A stretch of DNA of 64,000 nucleotides from Wenjunlia tyrosinilytica (lineage in GTDB: Bacteria > Actinomycetota > Actinomycetes > Streptomycetales > Streptomycetaceae), in the NCBI RefSeq assembly GCF_014646055.1, contig NZ_BMMS01000013.1, positions 78,657-142,656 on the forward strand. The letters are read 5' to 3'. Of this stretch, positions 48,731 through 57,329 are shown one piece after another; position 1 is the first letter of the stretch, and the number at the start of each line of letters is the position of its first letter. The notes under the pieces were generated by a model. That model made no database searches. It saw nothing but the letters and a program-made list of their open reading frames with translations, and was not told the origin of the DNA. Position numbers and translations under genes: made by a program.

Positions 48731-50338
48731 ATGGCCAACAGCCCGGCGACGGCACCGGAAACGGCTGCCGAGTCCAAGCAGAGAAGCGTCCGCGTCGTCC
48801 TGGTGGGCCTGATGATCACGATGCTTCTGGCCATGCTCGACAATATGATCGTCGGCACCGCGATGCCGACCATCGTGGGCGAGCTCGGCGGGCTGAACCA
48901 CCTCTCCTGGGTGGTCACCGCCTACACCCTGGCCGCGGCCGCCTCCACCCCGATCTGGGGCAAGCTCGGCGACCTCTACGGCCGCAAGGGCATCTTCCTC
49001 ACCTCCATCGTGATCTTCCTGATCGGCTCCGCCCTGTCCGGCCTGTCCGGCAGCATGGACCAGCTCATCGCCTTCCGCGCGGTGCAGGGTCTGGGCGCGG
49101 GCGGCCTGATGGTCGGTGTCCTCGCGATCATCGGCGACCTCATACCGCCGCGTGAGCGCGGCAAGTACCAGGGCATGATGGCCGGGATCATGGCGATAGC
49201 GATGATCGGCGGACCGCTGGTCGGCGGCACCATCACCGACCACCTCGGCTGGCGCTGGAGCTTCTACATCAACCTGCCGCTCGGCGCGTTCGCCCTTTTC
49301 ATGGTGTGGGCCACCCTCCACCTGCCGCGCAAGCGCACCCAGGCACGGATCGACTACCTCGGGGCGGGGCTGCTGACGGTCGGGATCACCTCCCTCGTCC
49401 TGGTCACCACCTGGGGCGGGAACGAGTACGACTGGGCCTCGGCGCAGATCCTCGGCCTGATCGCGCTCGCCGTCGTCTCCCTCGCGGTGTTCCTCGTGGT
49501 CGAGCGTGCCGCGGCCGAGCCGGTGCTGCCGCTGGGCATCTTCGCCAACCGCAACTTCACCCTGGTCACCGTCATCGGCTTCCTGACCGGCTTCGTGATG
49601 TACGGCGCGGTCACCTTCCTGCCGCTGTACCAGCAGACCATCCAGGACGCCTCCGCCACCAACAGCGGACTGCTGCTCCTGCCGATGCTGCTGAGCATGC
49701 TGGTCGTCTCCCTGGTCGCGGGCCGGGTGACCACGCAGACCGGCAAGTACAAGGCGTTCCCGATCGTCGGCACCGCGCTGCTGTCCCTGGGCGCCCTGCT
49801 GCTGTCGCAGATGGACACCGGCACCACCCGCGTCACGTCGGGGCTGTTCATGGCGGTGCTCGGCGCCGGGATGGGCTTCCTGATGCAGATCACCATGCTC
49901 GTCGCGCAGAACAGCGTGGAGATGAAGGACATGGGCGTCGCCAGCTCCACCTCGACGCTGTTCCGCACCATCGGCGGCTCGTTCGGTGTCGCCCTCTCCG
50001 GTGCGATCTTCGCCAACCGGGTCGGCGACATCATGACCTCACGGCTCGGTGGCAAGGGCGGCGAGATCGCCTCGGGCGGCGGCCAGATCGACCCCAGCCG
50101 CCTGGGCAAGCTCCCGGCGGCGGTGCGGGACGCCTATCTGCACGGGGTGGCGGGAGGAACGCACAGCGTCTTCCTGTGGACCGCCCTGGTCGGGCTCCTG
50201 GGCTTCGCGGCCTCCTGGTTCGTCACGGAGGTGCCGCTGCGCGGCGCCGGGCCCCAGGCGAAGGAGGCGGGCCCCGAGGGAGTCGAGGACGCCGTCGGCG
50301 ACACACCGTTCAAGGACGCCGCCGCCGTCGAGGTCTGA
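48731..50338 (+). CDS. MFS multidrug exporter, DHA2 (EmrB/QacA) family
   Basis: A 535-residue, probably 14-helix proton-coupled drug exporter. Landmarks are LAMLDNMIVGTAMPTI (helix 1, membrane-embedded Asp), GKLGDLYGRKG (motif A), and the exporter motif C around GGPLVGGTITDHLGWRWSF. The C-terminal tail is acidic. The ATG has GGGGAG upstream. Control by the divergent TetR protein is likely. Substrates cannot be inferred. Confidence 0.92.
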   Translation: MANSPATAPETAAESKQRSVRVVLVGLMITMLLAMLDNMIVGTAMPTIVGELGGLNHLSWVVTAYTLAAAASTPIWGKLGDLYGRKGIFLTSIVIFLIGSALSGLSGSMDQLIAFRAVQGLGAGGLMVGVLAIIGDLIPPRERGKYQGMMAGIMAIAMIGGPLVGGTITDHLGWRWSFYINLPLGAFALFMVWATLHLPRKRTQARIDYLGAGLLTVGITSLVLVTTWGGNEYDWASAQILGLIALAVVSLAVFLVVERAAAEPVLPLGIFANRNFTLVTVIGFLTGFVMYGAVTFLPLYQQTIQDASATNSGLLLLPMLLSMLVVSLVAGRVTTQTGKYKAFPIVGTALLSLGALLLSQMDTGTTRVTSGLFMAVLGAGMGFLMQITMLVAQNSVEMKDMGVASSTSTLFRTIGGSFGVALSGAIFANRVGDIMTSRLGGKGGEIASGGGQIDPSRLGKLPAAVRDAYLHGVAGGTHSVFLWTALVGLLGFAASWFVTEVPLRGAGPQAKEAGPEGVEDAVGDTPFKDAAAVEV

Positions 50339-50482
50339 CGGCGGGCGGGGTCCGGGGCCCCTTCTGGTCCGTTGGCCCGAAGAGCCGACGAAGCCCGCGA
50401 GGTCGGAGGCGGACGAGGTCCGACGACGACGCACGGGACAGAGGCGGGGGGCCGGGGCCGCCGGGGAGCCCGGACCGCCGCT

Positions 50483-51739
50483 TCAGGCGCCGCCCGCGCG
50501 GGGCGGCGCCTCTCGCGGCAGCCACAGCACGGCGATCCCGCCGCCCCCGCTCTCCTCGTCATTGCGGAACGTCAGCTTCGCGCCGAGCACCCGGGCCTGG
50601 CCCGCGGCGATCGTCAGCCCCAGCCCATGGCCGCTCGCCCGGTCGCTCGCCCCCGTGCGGAAGCGGCTCGGCCCCTCCGCCAGCAGGGTCTGCGGAAAGC
50701 CGGGCCCATGGTCGCGCACCCGCAGCACCGGCCCCTGCACGGTCAGCTCTATCGGCGGTGCGCCGTGCCGCCGGGCGTTGGCCAGCAGATTGCCCAGGAT
50801 CCGCTCCAGGCGCCGGGGGTCGGTCCGCACCAGAGCCTCCTCGACGACCACGATGGACACATCCGGGGCGACGCCCACCCGGCGCCGCACGAACTGCGCC
50901 AGCGCCACGTCCTGGAGTTCGGCCCGCTCGGCGGCCCCGTCCAGCCGGGACACCTCCAGCACGTCCTCGATCAGGGTGCGCAGCACCTGGACCCGGTCCC
51001 GCACCAACTCCGACGGGCGCCCCGAGGGCAGGAGCTCGGCCGCCGTGACCAAGCCGGTCACGGGGGTGCGCAGCTCATGCGCGATGTCCGCCGTCACCCG
51101 CCGCTCCGCCTCCAGACGGCGCTGCAACGCGTCCGCCATGGCGTCCACCGCCGTCGCCAGCTCATCGGTCTCGTCCCTGGCGTTGCGCCCGATCGCGTCG
51201 CGTACCCGTACCCGGGTCTGCCCGCCCGCCACCTCGCGTGCCGCCACCGCCGCCTTGCGCAGGCGCTGCGACAGCTGCGCGCCGATGAGGATGCCCAGCA
51301 GGGTGCCGCTGGCCACCACCACGACGGAGCCGATGCGCAGCGAGCGGTCGAGGTTGCTCAGCACCCGGTAGCGGTCGGTGTAGTGCGTGCGCAGCGAGAC
51401 CACGTGCCCGCCCTCGACGGGGCTCGCCGCCCACACCCAGGGGGCGCCGCTGCCGTCCTCCTGCAGATAGGTCGCGCGCCTGGCGTGTCCGATCGCCTTC
51501 TTCAGCGCCCTCGGCAGCGTGGGGTCGTCGAGTTTGGTGCCGAAGGGAAGCTGCCCGCTGGAGGTGTAGATGCGCAGCGCGAACTTCAGCCGCTCGTCCT
51601 GGACGTCGCGGGAGTTGTCGAGCATGCTCGCGCGGGCCGCGTTGTGCACCAGCAGGCTCAGCGCGAGCGCCACCAACGCCGAAACGACGGCGATGGCCGC
51701 GCTGAGTTTCCAGCGCAGCCCGATGCGGCGAATGACCAC
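50483..51739 (-). CDS. cseC: Sensor histidine kinase CseC
   Basis: The membrane sensor of the SigE envelope-stress system, 418 residues. Two membrane helices (about 9-32 and 150-172) flank an extracytoplasmic domain. A HAMP region is followed by the phospho-acceptor box in RRVTADIAHELRTPVTGLV and an ATPase domain with LGNLLANARRHG, VRDHGPGFP and GHGLGLTIA. In S. coelicolor CseC responds to cell-wall damage and phosphorylates CseB. The GTG is 11 bp after the cseB stop. Confidence 0.93.
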   Translation of the reverse strand: MVIRRIGLRWKLSAAIAVVSALVALALSLLVHNAARASMLDNSRDVQDERLKFALRIYTSSGQLPFGTKLDDPTLPRALKKAIGHARRATYLQEDGSGAPWVWAASPVEGGHVVSLRTHYTDRYRVLSNLDRSLRIGSVVVVASGTLLGILIGAQLSQRLRKAAVAAREVAGGQTRVRVRDAIGRNARDETDELATAVDAMADALQRRLEAERRVTADIAHELRTPVTGLVTAAELLPSGRPSELVRDRVQVLRTLIEDVLEVSRLDGAAERAELQDVALAQFVRRRVGVAPDVSIVVVEEALVRTDPRRLERILGNLLANARRHGAPPIELTVQGPVLRVRDHGPGFPQTLLAEGPSRFRTGASDRASGHGLGLTIAAGQARVLGAKLTFRNDEESGGGGIAVLWLPREAPPRAGGA

Positions 51740-51750
51740 CTGGTGGGACC

Positions 51751-52440
51751 TCAGACCTTGAGCTTGTAACCGAAGCCGCGCACCGTCTCGATCCGGTCCT
51801 GGCCGACCTTCCCGCGCAGCCGCTGAACATGGACGTCCACGACGCGGGTGTCGCCGCCCCAGCCGTAGTCCCACACCTTCTCCAGCAGCTGGTCGCGGCT
51901 GAGCACGCTGCCGGGGGCGGAGGCGAACTGCAGCAGCAGCCGCATCTCGGTCGGGGTCAGCGCGACCGGCTCGCCGCCGCGGCGCACCTCCATGCCGTCG
52001 CGGTCCACCTCCAGGTCGCCGAAGCGCAGCACTCCGGCCTCGCCCTCGCCCAGGCCGGTGTCCGTCCCGGCGTGGCCGAAGCGGCGCAGCACCGCCCGGA
52101 TACGGGCCACGAGAACGGCGCCGTCGAAGGGCTTGGTGACGTAGTCGTCCGCCCCCGCCTCGAGGCCGAGGACGACGTCGATGGAGTCGGCCCGCGCGGA
52201 GAGCATGATCACCGGAACGGTGCTCTCGTCCCTGATCCGGCGGCACAGGCTCACGCCGTCGAGCCCCGGCACCATCACGTCGAGCAGGGCGATGTCCGGA
52301 CGGCGGTCGCGGAACGCCTGGAGGCCGGCCAGGCCCTCGGCCACCGCGGTGACCTTGAATCCGTCGCGCTCGAGGGCGAGTTGCGTCGCCTCGCGGATCA
52401 CATCGTCGTCCTCGACGAAGAGCACGTGGGTCTCGGCCAT
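51751..52440 (-). CDS. cseB: Response regulator CseB
   Basis: An OmpR-type regulator of 229 residues that activates sigE in S. coelicolor. Receiver residues are in FVEDDDVIREA, ALLDVMVPGLDG (phospho-Asp about 55) and YVTKPFDG. The winged helix ends GQDRIETVRGFGYKLKV. The sequence is nearly colinear with characterised CseB. It lies between cseA and cseC. Confidence 0.95.
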   Translation of the reverse strand: MAETHVLFVEDDDVIREATQLALERDGFKVTAVAEGLAGLQAFRDRRPDIALLDVMVPGLDGVSLCRRIRDESTVPVIMLSARADSIDVVLGLEAGADDYVTKPFDGAVLVARIRAVLRRFGHAGTDTGLGEGEAGVLRFGDLEVDRDGMEVRRGGEPVALTPTEMRLLLQFASAPGSVLSRDQLLEKVWDYGWGGDTRVVDVHVQRLRGKVGQDRIETVRGFGYKLKV

Positions 52441-52451
52441 GGTCGCGGTGT

Positions 52452-53036
52452 CTACTTCCCGTAGTCGGTACTGGTGGATCCGATCTTCTCGAACATGCCG
52501 TCGTTCCACTCATAGGTGGTCACCGTCTCACCGGACGGCTGGTCCACCGGGTCGCTCGCCCCGTAATCCTGACGGGTGACCTCGAGCTGCCGACCCGACG
52601 CCTGGGCCCACACGGGCGGCTGCTCGTCCGCGAAGACATTCACATATCTACTGCCGACGGCACGGTAGACGTAGCTGCCGACGCCCACACCGTCGGTGCA
52701 GGTGGAGACGTTCACCACCAGGTCGGTGCTCTCCTTGCCGGTCAGCGCCGCGTAGCTCGCCTCGACCGGATATGTGCCGCCGTCCTCCGGGGAGCAGGCG
52801 CGCAGCTCCTTCTTCTCCCGGACGTGGGGGTCGGCCCTCAGCAGGGAGACCACATTGACCTCGGGGGCGCCCGTCCCGGAGTCCTCGGCCGCGGGCGTCC
52901 CGGCGACCTTGGCCGCGGACGGCGCCGAGCCCTCGATGCGGATCGTATCGCTCCTCGCGCAGCCGATCATCGCCACGCATGCCCCGATCGCGAGGATCGT
53001 GAGGGCGGTGAGCATGGACTGTGCGCGAGGTTTCAC
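52452..53036 (-). CDS. cseA: Lipoprotein CseA, modulator of the SigE response
   Basis: A 194-residue lipoprotein: a basic N-terminus, hydrophobic segment, and lipobox MIGC at about residue 26. CseA lies on the outer membrane face and dampens the SigE response in S. coelicolor. The mature part has three Cys and no enzymatic motif. The GTG overlaps the sigE stop by 4 bp (GTGA), so the two are translationally coupled. Confidence 0.9.
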   Translation of the reverse strand: MKPRAQSMLTALTILAIGACVAMIGCARSDTIRIEGSAPSAAKVAGTPAAEDSGTGAPEVNVVSLLRADPHVREKKELRACSPEDGGTYPVEASYAALTGKESTDLVVNVSTCTDGVGVGSYVYRAVGSRYVNVFADEQPPVWAQASGRQLEVTRQDYGASDPVDQPSGETVTTYEWNDGMFEKIGSTSTDYGK

Positions 53037-53662
53037 GCAGCTTTCCTGTCCTCGTAGGAGCGGCGCTGGGCCGGGACGCGGTGCGTCTTCTCCAGCTGGT
53101 TCCCCAGTGTGTCGAACAGTGGCACGGGCTCGGCGGCGGGCTTCGGGGCGGCCGGCAGGGCCGGCTCGCGCACACCCTGGCGCTCCAGCTCGGTCCGCAG
53201 CCGCAGCAGGGCCCGGTGCAGGGTGCTCTTGACGGTGCCGATGGAGATCCCGAGGCTCTGGGCGGTCTCGGCGGTGCTCATGCCCTCGTAGTAGCGCAGG
53301 ACGACGACGTTGCGCTGCTGCTGCGTCAGGATGCCCATGGCCCGCATCAGCATGGAGCGGTCGGCGTGCTGCTCGGTGCCGTCGTCCACGGCGGGCTCGG
53401 GGAGCTGGTCCGTGGCGTACTCGTCGATCTTCCGGGCACGCCACCAGCTGGTGCGGGTGTTGATGAGCACCCGGCGCACATAGGCGTCGGCGTGACGCTT
53501 GTCGGCTATGCCGTCCCAGACGGGGAACGTGCGGGCCAGCGCGGTCTGCAGGAGATCCTGGGCGTCCGCCGGATTGGGGGTGAGCCTGCGGGCGCTCCGC
53601 AGCAGGGCGTCCTGCCGGGTGCGCACGTACTCCTCGAACCCGAGCACTGCGACCGTGTCCAT
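53033..53662 (-). CDS. sigE: ECF sigma factor SigE
   Basis: The cell-envelope stress sigma factor, 209 residues. Region 2 is FEEYVRTRQDALLRSARRL, DAQDLLQTALARTF and NTRTSWWRARKIDEY; region 4 is LTQQQRNVVVLRYYEGMSTAETAQSLG and GTVKSTLHRALLRLR. There is no anti-sigma gene; control is by CseBC at transcription, consistent with the downstream genes. A C-terminal tail of about 45 residues (Pro/Ala-rich then basic) is longer than in the S. coelicolor protein. AAAGGGGA precedes the ATG. Confidence 0.93.
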   Translation of the reverse strand: MDTVAVLGFEEYVRTRQDALLRSARRLTPNPADAQDLLQTALARTFPVWDGIADKRHADAYVRRVLINTRTSWWRARKIDEYATDQLPEPAVDDGTEQHADRSMLMRAMGILTQQQRNVVVLRYYEGMSTAETAQSLGISIGTVKSTLHRALLRLRTELERQGVREPALPAAPKPAAEPVPLFDTLGNQLEKTHRVPAQRRSYEDRKAA

Positions 53663-54000
53663 GCGAATCCCCTTTGTGCTGTACGCCCTATCCGGTGCGT
53701 TTCGCGACTGACTGGAGAAGACGCTACGGAGCTGCTGTCCCATGGCTGTCACTGCCAGCGCGCGGACGGCCTGCGGAAGACGCACGGTTGTGTAACAGCG
53801 TGGGGACCAACGTATTGAACCGGGCGAAGCGGGGCGTTTTCGCAGGTGGTGCGGTGTGGCGGTCACGGTGAGTATTGATCTCGGGGGGCGTGAGCGCGTC
53901 AGGTCCGAGGGCGCCCGCACCGTCACCGAGGAGCACGGCGGGCGTCGGCGCGCGGAGCGTGTGGGCGTCGGCGCGCGACCCACGGCACCGTCAGGAGGCG
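53663..54000. promoter_or_regulatory. sigE upstream region and mutY 3' flank
   Basis: These 338 bp hold no credible gene. The sigE promoter and CseB site must lie here, but I cannot assign -10/-35 boxes with confidence; TACGTT on the minus strand around 53811 is one candidate. A 15-bp direct repeat, GGGCGTCGGCGCGCG, occurs at 53940-53954 and 53963-53977, just beyond the mutY stop. Confidence 0.4.
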
Positions 54001-54927
54001 TCAGGTCAGCGGAAGCCGGTACACCCCGGGAGACACGGGTTCGACGAGGCCGTCGGCGACGAGTCCGTCGAGCGCCCTGGCCCTTTGCGCCGGCTCGTTC
54101 CACACCGCGTCGAGCTCCGCCTGCGAGACCGTTCCCTCGGCCTCCCGCAGGACCGCGAGGAGCTTGCCGCGCACCTGCCGGTCGGTGCCCGCGTAGGTCT
54201 GCCCGCGCCGTGGCGGCCCGTCGTGGGCCGGGCTGCCCGCGAGCCGCCAGGCGCACCGGTCGGTGATCGGGCAGCGGCCGCAACCAGGGGTGCGGGCGGT
54301 GCACACCAGCGCGCCCAGTTCCATCACCGCCACCGCCCAGCGCGCGGCGGTGGGGGCGTCATCGGGCAGCAGCGCCTGGGCGACACGGCGCTCGGCGGCG
54401 GTGGTCGCCGAGGGCGGGTACCGCACCCCGGTGACGGCACGGGCGAAGACCCGGCGCACATTGGTGTCGAGAACGGCGTGCCGCTGCCCGTAGGCGAACG
54501 ACGCCACGGCCGCCGCCGTGTACTCGCCCACGCCCGGCAGCGCCAGCAGAGCGGCATGGCTGCTGGGTACCCGGCCGTCGTGGCGCTCGGCTATGGCGGT
54601 GGCGGCGGCGTGCAGCCGCAGTGCCCGCCGTGGGTAGCCGAGGCGGCCCCAGGCGCGGACGGCCTCACCCGGGGGCTCGGCGGCCAGCGCGCCGGGGGTG
54701 GGCCAGCGGGTCAGCCATGCCTGGTGGACCGGCAGCACCCGGACGACCGGGGTCTGCTGGAGCATGAACTCGCTGACCATCACCGACCAGGGTGAGGCGT
54801 CGGGTCCGCGCCACGGGAGTTCGCGGGCGTTGTCGTCGTACCAGTCGAGGACCGGACCGTGGAGCTCGGTGGCCGGACGGCCGTCGGCGAGGGCCGCGGC
54901 GGGGGAGGAGGATGCGGTGGCAGACAT
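54001..54927 (-). CDS. mutY: A/G-specific adenine glycosylase
   Basis: MutY removes adenine mispaired with 8-oxoguanine. The 308-residue protein has the helix-hairpin-helix LPGVGEYTAAAVASFAYG with catalytic Asp in VLDTNVRRVF, the N-terminal acid in VSEFMLQQTPV, and the iron-sulfur Cys set C-x6-C-x2-C-x5-C in CTARTPGCGRCPITDRC. The C-terminal part is short and lacks a full NUDIX-like 8-oxoG domain, as in other actinobacterial forms. Confidence 0.94.
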   Translation of the reverse strand: MSATASSSPAAALADGRPATELHGPVLDWYDDNARELPWRGPDASPWSVMVSEFMLQQTPVVRVLPVHQAWLTRWPTPGALAAEPPGEAVRAWGRLGYPRRALRLHAAATAIAERHDGRVPSSHAALLALPGVGEYTAAAVASFAYGQRHAVLDTNVRRVFARAVTGVRYPPSATTAAERRVAQALLPDDAPTAARWAVAVMELGALVCTARTPGCGRCPITDRCAWRLAGSPAHDGPPRRGQTYAGTDRQVRGKLLAVLREAEGTVSQAELDAVWNEPAQRARALDGLVADGLVEPVSPGVYRLPLT

Positions 54928-55058
54928 GGCGCCATCGATCCTGGCACGGCCGCCCGCGGCGGGGAAATCGGAACGCGCAACGGTGTCGGCGGGCTGATCA
55001 TCCGTAAAGACGTGCGGTTGGTCGGCGAGTGGTGGGTAGCTGTGCCCAAGATCTCTCG

Positions 55059-55064
55059 TAGAGT
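55059..55064 (+). promoter_or_regulatory. -10 box TAGAGT of a leaderless mRNA
   Basis: TAGAGT is followed by 6 nt and the GTG at 55071. There is no Shine-Dalgarno. Confidence 0.45.
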
Positions 55065-55070
55065 ACGCGC

Positions 55071-55949
55071 GTGGACTCCATGCGCCACCCGGTCGGACCT
55101 CTGCCCTCGTCGATTTACTGGCGGCGAAGGGCAGTTGTTCTCTGCCTGCTCGCCCTGGTCATCGCACTGATCGTATGGGCCGTCAACTCCGGCACCTCGG
55201 GTAACAAGAAGAACGGTGCGGGGGGCGACGACGGCCGCCATCCCGCGCACTCCATCACCCCCAGCCCCGGCCCCTCCACGGGCACGCCCATCGACCGTCC
55301 CCCGGGCGGTACGGGCGGCAACTCGGGCACGGGCGGGTCGCCGGGCTCGGGCGGCTCCGCCGGCACGGCCGGTGACACCGGAGCGGGCGGCCAGGACGGC
55401 GGCGCGGGCGGTACGGGCAGCGCCGGCGGCGCGGCCGGTGGCTCGGGCGGCTCCGGCGGCTCCACGGGCTCGGTCGGCGGCTCCTCCGGGGCGGGCGGGG
55501 TGGACGGCGGCACCAGCACCGGTGGCACCGTCCCCGCGGGCTCCACCCTGCCCAACTGCGCCCCGAGCAAGGTAAAGCTGACCCTGCGCCCGGAGAAGAA
55601 CGCCTACGAGTCGGACGAACGCCCCCAATTCGTGCTCACCATCACCAACTCCGGCAGCGGCACCTGCAAGGTGGACCTCGGCCGCGCCTCCGCGGTGCTG
55701 AAGATCACTAATGACTCGGACGACGAGGTGTGGACCTCCGACCACTGCGCCAAGTCCCCGTCCCCGGCACTGGTGCAGGTGCCCGGCAACGGCAGGACGG
55801 TCCGCTCCTACACCTGGGACCGCAAGCACAACGCATCCAAGTGCGACTCGGACGCGCGCGGCGCGGAGGCGGAGAACGGCACCTACGTGGTGGAGGTCGA
55901 CATCCCCGGACTCGGCTCCGCCCCGGCGACGTTCACGCTCAAGAGCTGA
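55071..55949 (+). CDS. Membrane-anchored extracytoplasmic protein with Gly-rich linker
   Basis: Not a named enzyme family. The 292-residue protein has one N-terminal membrane helix (about 20-40, RAVVLCLLALVIALIVWAV), a Gly/Ser/Thr linker of about 110 residues (50-160) with GGSGG-type repeats, and a compact C-terminal domain (about 162-292) of immunoglobulin-like beta pattern with three to four Cys (LPNCAPSKVKLTLRPEKNAY, FVLTITNSGSGTCKVDLG, WTSDHCAKS). It is probably an envelope protein displayed outside the membrane. ATG 55080 is an alternative start. Confidence 0.7.
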   Translation: MDSMRHPVGPLPSSIYWRRRAVVLCLLALVIALIVWAVNSGTSGNKKNGAGGDDGRHPAHSITPSPGPSTGTPIDRPPGGTGGNSGTGGSPGSGGSAGTAGDTGAGGQDGGAGGTGSAGGAAGGSGGSGGSTGSVGGSSGAGGVDGGTSTGGTVPAGSTLPNCAPSKVKLTLRPEKNAYESDERPQFVLTITNSGSGTCKVDLGRASAVLKITNDSDDEVWTSDHCAKSPSPALVQVPGNGRTVRSYTWDRKHNASKCDSDARGAEAENGTYVVEVDIPGLGSAPATFTLKS

Positions 55950-56034
55950 GGACGCACCGGTCGGGCTGAAGCCGAAGCTCCTGTGGAGGTCAGGCGATCC
56001 CCGGCCGGCCTCGAAGGCGCGTCCACACGTCGAC

Positions 56035-56070
56035 GGCCCGGCTCCCCTGCGGCCGCAGGGGAGCCGGGCC
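56035..56070. terminator. Bidirectional terminator between the linker protein gene and disA
   Basis: A perfect 16-bp stem (56035-56050 with 56055-56070) encloses the 4-nt loop GGCC. It is the longest uninterrupted inverted repeat I found in the window and lies between two convergent genes. Confidence 0.85.
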
Positions 56071-56123
56071 ATCACGCTGCGAAGAGCGGAACCGGCTGGG
56101 CGGGACCAGTGGTGAGGGCGGGC

Positions 56124-57230
56124 TCAGACGTAGCGCTCGAGGATCGAGGACTCGGCGAGGCGGGACAGGCCCTCTCGCACGGAACGGGCGCGGGCCTCGC
56201 CCACACCGTCGACGGTCTGCAGATCGTCCACACTGGCGGCCAGCAGCTTCTGCAGGCCGCCGAAGTGCTCCACGAGCCGCTCGATGACCGTGTTGGGCAG
56301 ACGCGGCACCTTGGCCAGGAGCCGGTACCCGCGCGGGCTCACCGCGGAGTCCAGCGTCTCCGGCGAGCCGGTGTATCCCAGTGCCCTGGCCACCGCGGGC
56401 AGTTCCAGCAGCTCGGACTGGGCGAGGCTGTCGAGGTCGCCGAGCACCTCGGTGACCCCCCGCCCCTTCTTGATCGACCGCTCCGGCACATAGTCGCGGG
56501 CCACGAGCTCGCGCTCCGGCTCGACCCCCGCGATCAGCTCGTCGAGCTGGAGGGAGAGCAACCGTCCGTCCGTGCCCAGTTCGACCACGTACTCGGCGAT
56601 CTCGGTGGCGATCCGGCGCACCATCTCCAGCCGCTGGGCCACCGCCGTGACATCCCTGACCGTGACCAGGTCCTCGATCTCCAGCGCGGAGAGCGTGCCC
56701 GCCACCTCGTCCAGCCGCATCTTGTACCGCTCGAGGGTGGCCAGCGCCTGATTGGCGCGGGAGAGGATCGCCGCGGAGTCCTCCAGCACCCGGCGGTGCC
56801 CGCCGACGTAGAGGGCGATCAGCCTCATGGACTGGCTGACCGAGACCACCGGGAGGCCGGTCTGCTTGCTGACCCGCTCCGCGGTGCGGTGCCGGGTGCC
56901 GGTCTCCTCGGTCTCGATGGTGTGGTCCGGCACGAGCTGGACGCCCGCCCGGACGATCTTGCTGATGTCCTTGTCGAGGACGACCGCGCCGTCCAGCTTG
57001 CACAGCTCGCGCAGACGGGTCGCGGCGAACTCGACATCGAGGACGAAACCACCCGAACAGATCGACTCGACGGTCTTGTCCATGCCGAGCACGATCAACC
57101 CGCCGGTGTTCCCCCGAAGCACGCGTTCCAGGCCGTCGCGTAGCGCGGTGCCCGGTGCGACGGCGCTGAGCGAGGCGCGCATCAGGCCATCAGCACCGGG
57201 GCTCTTGTCGGCCCGGTCGTTGGCTGCCAC
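56124..57230 (-). CDS. disA: DNA integrity scanning protein / diadenylate cyclase DisA
   Basis: DisA makes cyclic di-AMP from two ATP and slows when bound to branched DNA. The 368-residue protein has the DAC domain motifs DGA (KLDGAVVL) and RHR ([11 protein letters not shown]), a helical spine, and a C-terminal helix-hairpin-helix ([27 protein letters not shown] then [16 protein letters not shown]). GTG 57230 has GAGGAG upstream. It lies 99 bp downstream of radA on the same strand, an association also seen in other bacteria. Confidence 0.95.
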   Translation of the reverse strand: MAANDRADKSPGADGLMRASLSAVAPGTALRDGLERVLRGNTGGLIVLGMDKTVESICSGGFVLDVEFAATRLRELCKLDGAVVLDKDISKIVRAGVQLVPDHTIETEETGTRHRTAERVSKQTGLPVVSVSQSMRLIALYVGGHRRVLEDSAAILSRANQALATLERYKMRLDEVAGTLSALEIEDLVTVRDVTAVAQRLEMVRRIATEIAEYVVELGTDGRLLSLQLDELIAGVEPERELVARDYVPERSIKKGRGVTEVLGDLDSLAQSELLELPAVARALGYTGSPETLDSAVSPRGYRLLAKVPRLPNTVIERLVEHFGGLQKLLAASVDDLQTVDGVGEARARSVREGLSRLAESSILERYV

Positions 57231-57329
57231 TGCACTCCTCCGGTCGCACGTCTACTTGGCGGCCAGCCCGCCGGGTCCGCGCCCTTCCGGGGCTGAAAAC
57301 GCACCGGGCGCGCGAGACCAGGGCAAAGT

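Noticed and set aside
53663..53900. A SigE-type autoregulatory promoter before sigE
   Set aside because: AAC/GTC-like elements were found only with wrong spacing (19 nt), so I did not call it.
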